A DNA stretch of 64,000 nt. Source: Parasedimentitalea denitrificans (GTDB lineage Bacteria; Pseudomonadota; Alphaproteobacteria; Rhodobacterales; Rhodobacteraceae). Where the stretch lies: positions 124,001-188,000 of the forward strand of contig NZ_QHLQ01000006.1 in NCBI RefSeq assembly GCF_011813015.1. The letters run 5' to 3'. Every line of letters starts with the position of its first letter. The first letter of the stretch is position 1. Of the stretch, positions 8,516-15,836 are shown piece after piece. The position numbers were made by a program, and so were the translations under genes. The notes under the pieces were generated by a model. The model had not been told where the DNA came from and made no database searches. It worked only from the letters and a program-made list of their open reading frames with translations.

Positions 8516-8564
8516 TATTCTGCTCTCCATCAGGGAATCGTCCGCATCCTGAGCGCACTTGGCA

Positions 8565-8597
8565 CTGGATACAATGCTCGTCAAAATCTGGACCTAG
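8565..8597 (+). promoter_or_regulatory. TauR-type direct repeats upstream of tpa
   Basis: CTGGATACAA (8565-8574) and CTGGACCTAG (8588-8597) are direct repeats with a 23-bp period, ending 99 nt before the tpa start. They resemble the CTGGAC-TAA direct repeats reported for TauR of Rhodobacter capsulatus (from memory) and match the pairs at 14211-14242 and 15721-15753. A third partial copy, CTGGATTCCA, is at 8621-8630. Confidence 0.65.
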
Positions 8598-8696
8598 AGC
8601 TAGTTCTATTTTTAGCGTCTCTGGATTCCAAGGCGACTCAGACGAATATCCCGTCAGAGCGCAATTTAGATACTCAAATCGTGGAAAGGATTTGTC

Positions 8697-10094
8697 ATGG
8701 ACGGTACCTTCAATGAGAACGACATCAGCCACATCGTTGACGCTGACAAGGCCCACGTCTGGCATCACCTGGTCCAGCACAAGCAGTTTGAAACCAATGA
8801 CCCGCGGATCATTGTTGAAGGCAAAGGCATGCGCGTCTGGGATCAGAACGGCAAAGAGTTCCTGGATGCCGTTTCCGGCGGTGTCTGGACCGTCAACGTT
8901 GGCTACGGCCGCGAGCAAATCGCCGACGCGGTGCACGAACAGTTGATGAAGCTGTGCTATTTCGCTCAGACTGCCGGTTCTATCCCCGGTTCGCTGTATG
9001 CGGAAAAGCTGATCTCGAAAATGCCGGGCATGAGCCGCGTGTACTACACCAACTCTGGTTCCGAGGCGAACGAGAAGGCGTTCAAGATGGTGCGCCAGAT
9101 CGCGCACAAACGTTTTGGCGGCAAGAAGCACAAGATCCTGTATCGCGACCGTGACTATCATGGCGGCACCCTGGCCACCATGTCAGCAGGCGGTCAGGAC
9201 GAGCGCGTGATGCAGTACGGCCCACTGGCCCCTGGTTTTGTCCGCGTTCCGCACTGCATGGAATACCGCGCCCACGAACAAGGCCTGGATCACCTGTCCA
9301 GCGAAGAGTACGGCATTGCATCCGCTAACCTGATCGAAGAAGTCATCCTGCGCGAAGGCGCTGATACCATTGGCGCGCTGTGCCTTGAGCCTGTGACTGC
9401 TGGCGGCGGTGTAATCACGCCTCCTCCGGGTTACTGGGATCGTGTGCAGGAAATCTGCAAGAAATATGACATCCTGCTGCACATCGACGAAGTTGTCTGT
9501 GGCGTTGGCCGTACCGGCACTTGGTTCGGGTATCAGCAGTACGGCATCCAGCCAGATATCGTGACAATGGCCAAAGGCGTTGCCTCGGGTTATGCGGCGA
9601 TCGCGCTGTGTGTGACCACCGAAGCTGTGTTTGACATGTTCAAAGACGATCCAAACGATCCGCTTGGTTTCTTCCGTGACATCTCGACCTTTGGTGGCTG
9701 TACGGCTGGCCCAGCTGCGGCGCTGGAAAACATGCGCATCATCGAAGAAGAGAACCTGCTGGAAAACTGCACCAAGATGGGTGACCGCATGATGGGCAAC
9801 CTGCAGGCGCTGATGGAGAAACACGAAGTTATCGGCGATGTGCGCGGCAAAGGTCTGTTCTTAGGCGTTGAGCTGGTTGCTGATCGTGTGTCCAAAGAAC
9901 CAGTAGCCGAAGCGCAAGTGGCGCAGGTTGCTGCTGACTGTGGCGCACAAGGCGTGATCATCGGTATGTCGAATAAATCTGTTCCCGGCCGCAACAACGT
10001 GCTGTGCTTCTCGCCTGCACTGATTGCCACCGCAGAAGACATCGACCAGATCACCGATGCCGTCGACAAGGCCCTAACCAAGGTCTTTGGCTAA
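8697..10094 (+). CDS. tpa: Taurine--pyruvate aminotransferase
   Basis: 465 residues. This class III PLP aminotransferase converts taurine and pyruvate to sulfoacetaldehyde and L-alanine, the first step of the cytoplasmic taurine pathway. The N-terminus with HIVDADKAHVWHHLVQHKQF is typical of Tpa. Motifs include YYTNSGSEANEKAFKMVRQI, the pyridine-N Asp264 in LHIDEVVCGVGRTGTW, and the PLP Lys293 in DIVTMAKGVASGY. GGAAAGGATT before ATG supports the start. TauR-type repeats lie upstream and a strong terminator follows, so it is monocistronic. It is about 5.7 kb from xsc, the next enzyme. Codon choice is strongly biased, as in xsc, suggesting high expression. Confidence 0.95.
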   Translation: MDGTFNENDISHIVDADKAHVWHHLVQHKQFETNDPRIIVEGKGMRVWDQNGKEFLDAVSGGVWTVNVGYGREQIADAVHEQLMKLCYFAQTAGSIPGSLYAEKLISKMPGMSRVYYTNSGSEANEKAFKMVRQIAHKRFGGKKHKILYRDRDYHGGTLATMSAGGQDERVMQYGPLAPGFVRVPHCMEYRAHEQGLDHLSSEEYGIASANLIEEVILREGADTIGALCLEPVTAGGGVITPPPGYWDRVQEICKKYDILLHIDEVVCGVGRTGTWFGYQQYGIQPDIVTMAKGVASGYAAIALCVTTEAVFDMFKDDPNDPLGFFRDISTFGGCTAGPAAALENMRIIEEENLLENCTKMGDRMMGNLQALMEKHEVIGDVRGKGLFLGVELVADRVSKEPVAEAQVAQVAADCGAQGVIIGMSNKSVPGRNNVLCFSPALIATAEDIDQITDAVDKALTKVFG

Positions 10095-10139
10095 AAACAG
10101 CCCAGCGATTGACGAACAGGGGTGACAGCCCCCAACATA

Positions 10140-10170
10140 AGCGCCCCGGATACACCGGGGCGCTTTTTTG
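10140..10170 (+). terminator. Rho-independent terminator of tpa
   Basis: A 10-bp stem AGCGCCCCGG / CCGGGGCGCT (10140-10149, 10155-10164) with an ATACA loop is followed by TTTTTTG. Confidence 0.93.
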
Positions 10171-10275
10171 CATGCAAGAAACACGATGCCTGCCTGCAAA
10201 ATTGGACTGGTCAGAAATGCAACAACCGGATCTTTTTCCTAAGCCGCAGATCCTGCATCAGAGGAGCAACATCTG

Positions 10276-10893
10276 ATGAAAAGGACCATGAAAATGTGGG
10301 CAGCCCCGGTAACACTTCAAGGCAACTCTGTAAGCCTTACCCCGCTAACGCCAGCCCATGCACCCGATCTGGCAAAGGCCAGTGCTGATGGTGACCTGTC
10401 CAAACTATGGTACACGGCAATCCCTGCCCCAGACGCGGTTGATGCTGAGATAACCCGCCGCCTGTCCCTGTGCGAGAGCGGCAGCATGGTGCCTTTTGCC
10501 ATTCTCGACACCAATGGCCGCGCTGTGGGCATGACCACCTATATGAACATCAACCACAGCAACCGCCGACTTGAAATCGGATCGACCTGGTACCGCAAAT
10601 CGGTACAGCGCACGGGGCTGAACACCGAATGCAAACTACTGTTGCTGCGTCACGCGTTTGAAACCCTTGATGCCATCGCCGTGGAATTCCGCACCCATGT
10701 CATCAATACCCAAAGCCGACGCGCCATAGAACGGCTGGGCGCCAAGCTCGACGGTATCCTACGGTCCCATATGATCATGGCCAACGGCACCATCCGCGAC
10801 ACCGCAGTCTATTCGATCACCGCAGCGGAATGGCCCACCACCAAGGCGCATCTAGAATTTCAGATGCAGCGCAACCGGGCAGTCGCAGACTGA
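10276..10893 (+). CDS. GNAT-family N-acetyltransferase (RimJ/RimL-like)
   Basis: 205 residues. The pattern is that of RimJ/RimL-type acetyltransferases: an N-terminal GNSVSLTPLTPAHAPDLAKA, the central strand VGMTTYMNINHSNRRLEIGS, and the acetyl-CoA region KLLLLRHAFETLDAIAVEFR followed by TQSRRAIERLGAKLDGIL. Such enzymes acetylate protein N-termini, amino acids or antibiotics; the substrate is unknown. GGAG 9 nt upstream supports ATG 10276; ATG 10288 (AAGGA upstream) is an alternative. Its stop codon lies inside the first copy of the intergenic hairpin element. Confidence 0.85.
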   Translation: MKRTMKMWAAPVTLQGNSVSLTPLTPAHAPDLAKASADGDLSKLWYTAIPAPDAVDAEITRRLSLCESGSMVPFAILDTNGRAVGMTTYMNINHSNRRLEIGSTWYRKSVQRTGLNTECKLLLLRHAFETLDAIAVEFRTHVINTQSRRAIERLGAKLDGILRSHMIMANGTIRDTAVYSITAAEWPTTKAHLEFQMQRNRAVAD

Positions 10894-10961
10894 TCCAACC
10901 TTCATCTGGCCAAAAATATCCTGGGGGAGTCGCGGCGTGCCGCGACGGGGGCAAAGCCCCC
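10891..10961 (+). repeat. Roseobacter-type intergenic hairpin element, copy 1
   Basis: The copy starts at the TGA of the GNAT gene (TGATCC), continues with CTTCATCTGGCCAAAAATAT and CCTGGGGG, and then has two hairpins: GTCGCGGC-GT-GCCGCGAC (10929-10946) and GGGGGC-AAA-GCCCCC (10947-10961). Copies 2 and 3 are at 22294-22349 and 54894-54967. The rest of the 249-bp gap to 11142 shows nothing else convincing. Confidence 0.8.
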
Positions 10962-11142
10962 TCTCCTGCTCAAACCTACCCCCGGCTAAACGGAGATGCC
11001 CGAGCTAGCGGTTCAGTTTTTCTGCGACCGCAATTCAAACGTCATCAGATGTCATGCCATTTTTACGCTCCACATTAACCGATTCCTCAACAATTTTCGT
11101 CAATTTGGCGTCGAATATGGCAGCGACTAAAAAGGGCGATTC

Positions 11143-12729
11143 ATGACTGACTGGACTTCTGGCTATGTGGCCGACATCGACTATACCCATGACTTTTTTC
11201 GTGAATTAGCACCAACACATTTAGGGTTCTGTGCCTTGTCACAGGGGCATGAACATGGGCTGAACCGCCCCGGCATGACCTATTGCGAGCTGGGCTGCGG
11301 TCAGGGCTTTTCCGCCAATCTGCTTGCTGCTGCGAACCCACATGTTGAGTTCCACGCTATGGACTTCAATCCTGCCCATATGGTCGGCGCTGCCAATCTG
11401 GCACGTGACGCTGAACTGGAGAATGTCCACTTCTACGAACGCTCGTTTGAGGATTTTGGCGACGCCCCCGGCCTGCCACAGGAATTCGACGTTATCGCGC
11501 TGCACGGTGTTTACAGCTGGGTGTCAAAAGAGCACCAACAGCACATTACTGACTTCATTTCCAAGCGGCTGAAACCCGGCGGGATGGTCTATATCAGCTA
11601 CAATACGCTACCCGGATGGGCCCCTGTCATGCCGCTTCGCCGTGTTTTGACAAATCGGGCTGACCAAGGAGCAGGCCCTCTCGATCAGCGGATCAAAGAG
11701 GCGATGGAATATGCGCAGCAGCTATCGGAGTCAGGGGCCGGCTATTTTGCGGGCAACCCGGCAGCGGCCAAACGGCTGGAGCAGATGAAATCCAAGCCCG
11801 CCAACTATCTGGCACATGAGTATTTCAACAAGGACTGGACACCGTTCCACTTTGAGGATGTTGCCGCCGACCTTTCGCAGGCCAAGCTGAGCTTTCTGGG
11901 GTCCGCAGAACCACGTGACCATGTGGATGATGCCTCTTTCACCCCTGAACAACAGGCTCTAATTCAGGCCGAAAGCGACCCGGTGCAGCGCGAGAGCCTG
12001 CGCGACGTCTTGCTGAACGAGCAGTTCCGGACCGATGTATTCATGAAGGGCAAGCTGCAACATACTCCGCGTGGGTCCGTCGCAGCCTGGTTCGCAACGC
12101 CGCTGGCGCTGACGCGTCAACCTAGCACCGGCCCGATTACATTGTCGTGGCGCGGCCGGGATACGGTGATCGAGCAAGAACAGTTTGGCCCCGCGCTAAA
12201 GGCATTGGAGCAGGGTCCGATGACCGTGCGTGCGCTGCTAGAGCAAGGTGCATTTGGCGCGATGCCCTGGGCCGAAATCTCGCGGATGCTGACCCTGCTG
12301 ATCGGTGAGGGCTATCTGGCCGCCAGCCTGCCGCCCGAGGGTCTAGCAGAACGCGTTGAACGTTGTCGTGCATTCAATGCAGCCGTCGCCAAACGCTCAG
12401 AAGAGAGCGAGTCGCTTCAGTTCTTTGCCTCACCTGTGACTGGTGGTGGCATCGCGTTGAACCGGTTTGAGCAGCTATTCCTGCTGGCCCGCAGCGAGGG
12501 ACGCAAAACCCCCGGCGACTGGGCCGATCTGGTTTGGCAGATTTTGGCGCCACAGGGTCAGCGGTTGCAAAAAGATGGGCGCGTTCTGGAAACGCCCGAG
12601 GAAAATCTGGCCGTTCTGCGTGTCCGTGCAACGGCCTTTGCTGCTCGGCGTCTGGCCCTATGCGAAAGCCTTGGCCTAACGTTAGAGCCTGATGAAGAGA
12701 CAGCGCAGCATAACTCGGCTGCGGCCTAA
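11143..12729 (+). CDS. Class I SAM-dependent methyltransferase with C-terminal regulatory domain
   Basis: 528 residues. An N-terminal Rossmann methyltransferase domain shows motif I YCELGCGQGFSANLLAA (SAM-binding), an acidic residue in HAMDFNPAHM, and motif IV-like FDVIALHGVYSWV. Residues from ~210 onward (EYFNKDWTPFHFEDVA ...) correspond to the methyltransferase regulatory domain (PF10119-like) found in large predicted methyltransferases. The substrate is unknown; relatives are often linked to surface or glycan modification. AGGG upstream of ATG supports the start. It is monocistronic, ending at a bidirectional terminator. Confidence 0.85.
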   Translation: MTDWTSGYVADIDYTHDFFRELAPTHLGFCALSQGHEHGLNRPGMTYCELGCGQGFSANLLAAANPHVEFHAMDFNPAHMVGAANLARDAELENVHFYERSFEDFGDAPGLPQEFDVIALHGVYSWVSKEHQQHITDFISKRLKPGGMVYISYNTLPGWAPVMPLRRVLTNRADQGAGPLDQRIKEAMEYAQQLSESGAGYFAGNPAAAKRLEQMKSKPANYLAHEYFNKDWTPFHFEDVAADLSQAKLSFLGSAEPRDHVDDASFTPEQQALIQAESDPVQRESLRDVLLNEQFRTDVFMKGKLQHTPRGSVAAWFATPLALTRQPSTGPITLSWRGRDTVIEQEQFGPALKALEQGPMTVRALLEQGAFGAMPWAEISRMLTLLIGEGYLAASLPPEGLAERVERCRAFNAAVAKRSEESESLQFFASPVTGGGIALNRFEQLFLLARSEGRKTPGDWADLVWQILAPQGQRLQKDGRVLETPEENLAVLRVRATAFAARRLALCESLGLTLEPDEETAQHNSAAA

Positions 12730-12734
12730 GACAT

Positions 12735-12771
12735 AAAAAGGGCGGTTCCGTATGTTGGCACCGCCCTTTTT
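12735..12771. terminator. Bidirectional terminator between methyltransferase and permease genes
   Basis: AAAAAGGGCGGT and ACCGCCCTTTTT form a symmetrical stem with A-runs and T-runs on both sides, so it can end both convergent units. Confidence 0.93.
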
Positions 12772-12791
12772 GTTTGCTGCCGTGGCGGGGG

Positions 12792-13823
12792 TCACACCAT
12801 CTGGAATACAATCCCTGACGCGATTGCCCCACTTACCCCCAAGGCCAGATAGGTGACAAAGACCTGCGGCTTAACCAGTGACCAGACCGCCAGCATCGCC
12901 GGGATAGAGCTGACCGCACCTGCTACCATGAACGACATCGCGGCACCGTTGCTCATCCCCTGATCAATCAGCCCTGCCAGTAGCGGCGGCGCGACATAAG
13001 AGTTCAGATAGGCGGGCATCCCAACAAGGGCTGCGATGGCAATTGGCACCACACCTTCGCCGCCAACCAAGGTGGCAATCAAATCTGCCGGGACATAGTG
13101 AACCAACAGCGCCTCTAGCACATAGGCCAGTGCCAGCCATTTCAGCAGGAAAATCCCATTTGAGACGAACTCAGCCCGAAAATGATCGCGGCGTGACTGC
13201 TCCTGCCAGAACTTCCACATTGGCTTTGTCTCTTGCTTTGGAGCACCACAGTCACAGCCAGTGTTCGGGGCCTTACGCAGGGGAGATGCAAATAGACCAC
13301 CCCGCATCATTGCCCGAACCATGAAGCCGCCAAATAGTCCCAACGCTACGGCAACGACTGCTTTGCCGATGGCAAAGGGCCAGCCCAAGGCACCAGCTGT
13401 GATCAACAGGGTTGGGGGATCAATCAGTGGTGAGGACAGCCAAAATGCCATGACTGCTGACAACGGCGCACCTAGCGCCAGAAGGCCTGCAATGAAGGGA
13501 ATCACCTCACACGAACAAAACGGAGCCAACCCACCAAAAAGGGCAGCCATGAATATCATCCGGGTTTCGCGGCCCTCGAATGCGCGGGCGACCATGACCT
13601 CGGCCCCAGTGGCCTTAAGATAGGCCAATAGCAGCACGGCAAACAAAATGTACCGCCCGGTGCTGAGCAGCGCCAGCAGGGCAAACTCGCCCACGGAGGT
13701 AAAGTTGGCCGGGTCCAAAAGCGCCACAGCCACCAGTAAAGCCACAATCAGGGCCCACGGGGTTTTCAACCACTTTAGAGCGTCACGCGAGCCGCCCCGG
13801 CTTTGGGTAAGATCAGACATCAT
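12792..13823 (-). CDS. DUF318/ArsP-type permease
   Basis: 343 residues, with about 8 membrane helices in two blocks separated by a cytoplasmic loop carrying GCDCGAPKQE. The conserved motif APFCSCEVIPFIAGLLALGAP and the second-half GMPAYLNSYVAPPLL are hallmarks of the predicted permease family PF03773 (ArsP/YraQ). ArsP exports trivalent organoarsenicals in some bacteria; other members have no known substrate. Tandem ATGs (13823, 13820) overlap the end of arsR by up to 11 nt, and AGAAGG in arsR serves as ribosome site, so the two are translationally coupled. TauR-type repeats upstream of this operon point towards it, raising the possibility of a sulfur substrate. Confidence 0.85.
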   Translation of the reverse strand: MMSDLTQSRGGSRDALKWLKTPWALIVALLVAVALLDPANFTSVGEFALLALLSTGRYILFAVLLLAYLKATGAEVMVARAFEGRETRMIFMAALFGGLAPFCSCEVIPFIAGLLALGAPLSAVMAFWLSSPLIDPPTLLITAGALGWPFAIGKAVVAVALGLFGGFMVRAMMRGGLFASPLRKAPNTGCDCGAPKQETKPMWKFWQEQSRRDHFRAEFVSNGIFLLKWLALAYVLEALLVHYVPADLIATLVGGEGVVPIAIAALVGMPAYLNSYVAPPLLAGLIDQGMSNGAAMSFMVAGAVSSIPAMLAVWSLVKPQVFVTYLALGVSGAIASGIVFQMV

Positions 13824-14127
13824 TGGCTGCCTTCTTGTGGGATGCGTCCGCGCAGCATTCGCTGAGAACAAATTGCGCCAAGGCCTCAAGTTGTTCAAAA
13901 CTGGCCCGACTGATGGTCGAGCGTCCGATTTTCTCTTGCTCGACCACGCCAGCGCCGGTCAGAAATTTGAGGTGATGTGCCAGAGTAGAAGGTGCGATGC
14001 CCGTGCGATCCTGGATTTCATTCACCATCAGACCTTCGTGGCCGGCCCGGATTAGGCAGCGCAACACCTGCAATCGCGCCTCGGATCCCATCGCCGCAAA
14101 TCCTTGGGCGGCTTGTTCCCATTGCAT
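13813..14127 (-). CDS. ArsR/SmtB-family transcriptional repressor
   Basis: 104 residues. The winged helix-turn-helix is clear: LRCLIRAGHEGLMVNEIQDR then TGIAPSTLAHHLKFLTGAGV and a beta-wing (VVEQEKIGRSTIS). Two adjacent Cys near the C-terminus (SECCADASH) could sense a metal, thiol or sulfur species, but the classical ELCVCDL metal site is absent. The start at 14127 is chosen because GGAG is 8 nt upstream; the ATG at 14133 would be too close. A perfect 16-bp palindrome over the predicted -10 region fits autorepression. It is the first gene of a two-gene operon with the DUF318 permease. Confidence 0.87.
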   Translation of the reverse strand: MQWEQAAQGFAAMGSEARLQVLRCLIRAGHEGLMVNEIQDRTGIAPSTLAHHLKFLTGAGVVEQEKIGRSTISRASFEQLEALAQFVLSECCADASHKKAANDV

Positions 14128-14149
14128 GGTCATACTCCAATTTGATTCG

Positions 14150-14187
14150 ATAAAACTAGTTTTATGGTTTTATTGAGTGCGATGCAA
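14150..14187 (-). promoter_or_regulatory. arsR promoter overlapped by 16-bp ArsR palindrome
   Basis: On the minus strand TTGCAT (complement of 14182-14187), a 17-bp spacer and TAAAAC (complement of 14159-14164) form a plausible sigma-70 promoter. The perfect palindrome ATAAAACTAGTTTTAT (14150-14165) covers the -10, and a further GTTTTAT half-site follows it. This is a classic repressor-over-promoter layout. Confidence 0.6.
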
Positions 14188-14210
14188 TGTTGTTTTTTTC
14201 ACCTCAACAT

Positions 14211-14242
14211 CTAAGTCCAGATTGCACCCAAATTAAGTCCAG
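14211..14242 (-). promoter_or_regulatory. TauR-type direct repeats in the arsR/tauR intergenic region
   Basis: On the minus strand CTGGACTTAA (14242-14233) and CTGGACTTAG (14220-14211) are direct repeats with a 22-bp period. They lie 6 nt before the tauR start codon, but their orientation and distance (about 24 bp upstream of the predicted arsR -35) suit activation of the arsR/permease operon. They may also mediate tauR autorepression. Confidence 0.7.
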
Positions 14243-14248
14243 CCTAAG

Positions 14249-15718
14249 ATGCGACGCATGGCGATATCAGTTGACACCTTTTTTCTTAGCCCTCGGGCCC
14301 ACGGAACTCTGCAGGCGCAGATCCAGCAGATGATTGCGGAGGGTATTTTATCCGGCCGATTTCATGTCGGGGAAAAGCTGCCGTCGTCGCGTAAACTGGC
14401 GATGCATCTGGGCATCAGCCGAATTACCGTGACATTGGCCTATACCGAATTGTTGGCCAATGACTATCTAAACTCGCGCGGGCGGTCAGGATATTATGTA
14501 TCGGACAACGCACCGGTGCCGCCTAGCTATACACCGCCGGAAAAGTCCGAAGAGACTGTGGACTGGTCAGCGACGATGGTGCGCAAGTTCACTGGTGGCG
14601 ACACGCCGCGCAAGCCGCAGGACTGGCGGGACTACAAATATCCGTTCATCTATGGGCAGGCCGACCCTTCGCTGTTTGATCACGCCAACTGGCGCCTTTG
14701 TGCCCTTCGGGCTTTAGGGCAAAAGGATTTTGCCGCCCTGACAACGGATTATTTCGATCAGGATGATCCGCTGCTGATCGAATATATCGCACGTCACACG
14801 CTACCCCGACGGGGAATCACCGCCCGCCCTGAAGAGATCCTGATAACTCTGGGCGCGCAGAACGCTCTTTGGTTGGTTTCCCAGGTTTTGCTGAACAGTG
14901 AGCGTAAAGCGGCAATTGAAGACCCCTGCTATTATACCTTGCGGGACCAGCTGGTTCATAGCCGTTGCCAAATAGATGCCATTCCGGTGGACCGCGACGG
15001 GCTACCGCCGGAAATGATCGCTGATGACACTGACGTCATTTTCACTACGCCAAGCCACCAAAGTCCGACAACTGCCACCATGCCAATGGACCGCCGTCGC
15101 GTCCTGTTGGATCGAGCCCGTGATATCGATGCGGTTATCGTCGAAGATGACTACGAGTTTGAGATGTCGTTCTTGGCCGCGCCCTCGCCCGCGCTAAAAT
15201 CGCTGGATCGAGATGGCCGTGTTGTTTACGTCGGCAGCTTTTCCAAGTCTTTGTTCCCGGGGCTACGTCTGGGCTATCTGGTCGGGTCTGAACCCTTCAT
15301 CCGGCAAGCCCGCGCCCTGCGTGCCAATGTGCTGCGCCACCCACCCGGGCACATTCAGCGCACGGTGGCCTACTTTTTGTCGCTGGGTCACTACGATGCG
15401 CAGATTCGGCGAACTGCCAAAAAGCTGCATCAACGTCGGACAGTCATGGAAGCAGCTGTAGCTGAGCATGGGCTGATTGTAGCTGGACAAGGTGTCTATG
15501 GTGGCTCGTCCATCTGGATGCAGGCCGATCCTTCGGTGAATATGGCGGATGTCGCCCGAGGCCTGATGCCACAGAGCGTTCTGGTTGAACCGGGCGCGCC
15601 GTTTTTTGCTGAAAAAAACCGCCAGCACAATTATTATCGACTGGGATATTCGTCGATTGCACAGAATCGAATCGAGCCTGGTTTGGCCTTACTGGCTAAG
15701 GCTTTGCAGCCCAGCTGA
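14249..15718 (+). CDS. tauR: MocR-type PLP-dependent regulator of taurine metabolism (TauR)
   Basis: 489 residues. The GntR-type winged helix-turn-helix is at ~20-85 (LPSSRKLAMHLGISRITVTL) and is fused to a fold-type I aminotransferase-like domain. The PLP-binding Lys333 is in VGSFSKSLFPGLRLGYL, and other landmarks are EDPCYYTLRDQ and VIVEDDYEFE. MocR proteins of this type activate taurine catabolic genes in alphaproteobacteria. The assignment rests on the position directly before xsc and on TauR-type repeats at tpa, xsc and the tauR 5' region. Neither ATG 14249 nor ATG 14258 has a good ribosome site, so the transcript may be nearly leaderless. Confidence 0.88.
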   Translation: MRRMAISVDTFFLSPRAHGTLQAQIQQMIAEGILSGRFHVGEKLPSSRKLAMHLGISRITVTLAYTELLANDYLNSRGRSGYYVSDNAPVPPSYTPPEKSEETVDWSATMVRKFTGGDTPRKPQDWRDYKYPFIYGQADPSLFDHANWRLCALRALGQKDFAALTTDYFDQDDPLLIEYIARHTLPRRGITARPEEILITLGAQNALWLVSQVLLNSERKAAIEDPCYYTLRDQLVHSRCQIDAIPVDRDGLPPEMIADDTDVIFTTPSHQSPTTATMPMDRRRVLLDRARDIDAVIVEDDYEFEMSFLAAPSPALKSLDRDGRVVYVGSFSKSLFPGLRLGYLVGSEPFIRQARALRANVLRHPPGHIQRTVAYFLSLGHYDAQIRRTAKKLHQRRTVMEAAVAEHGLIVAGQGVYGGSSIWMQADPSVNMADVARGLMPQSVLVEPGAPFFAEKNRQHNYYRLGYSSIAQNRIEPGLALLAKALQPS

Positions 15719-15720
15719 CT

Positions 15721-15753
15721 CTGGCCCTAATCCGGTTCCACAACTGGCCCTAA
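15721..15753 (+). promoter_or_regulatory. TauR-type direct repeats upstream of xsc
   Basis: Two identical copies of CTGGCCCTAA at 15721-15730 and 15744-15753 have a 23-bp period, as at tpa, and end 83 nt before the xsc start. They begin two bases after the tauR stop codon. They imply a promoter here, separate from that of tauR. Confidence 0.65.
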
Positions 15754-15836
15754 CTGCGACTTCTCCCGCATTCTAAACCAAAGGCAACCCCGGTACACAC
15801 CCGGCCCATTTGGCGTCTCATCAGGAGAATTTAGCG

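Noticed and set aside
8560..8574. Possible sigma-54 promoter (TGGCAC upstream of tpa)
   Set aside because: The required TTGC at the -12 position is missing at the right spacing; the bases are better explained by the TauR-type repeat.
9183..9824. 213-codon minus-strand frame inside tpa
   Set aside because: Antisense shadow of tpa; low-complexity His/Arg-rich product.
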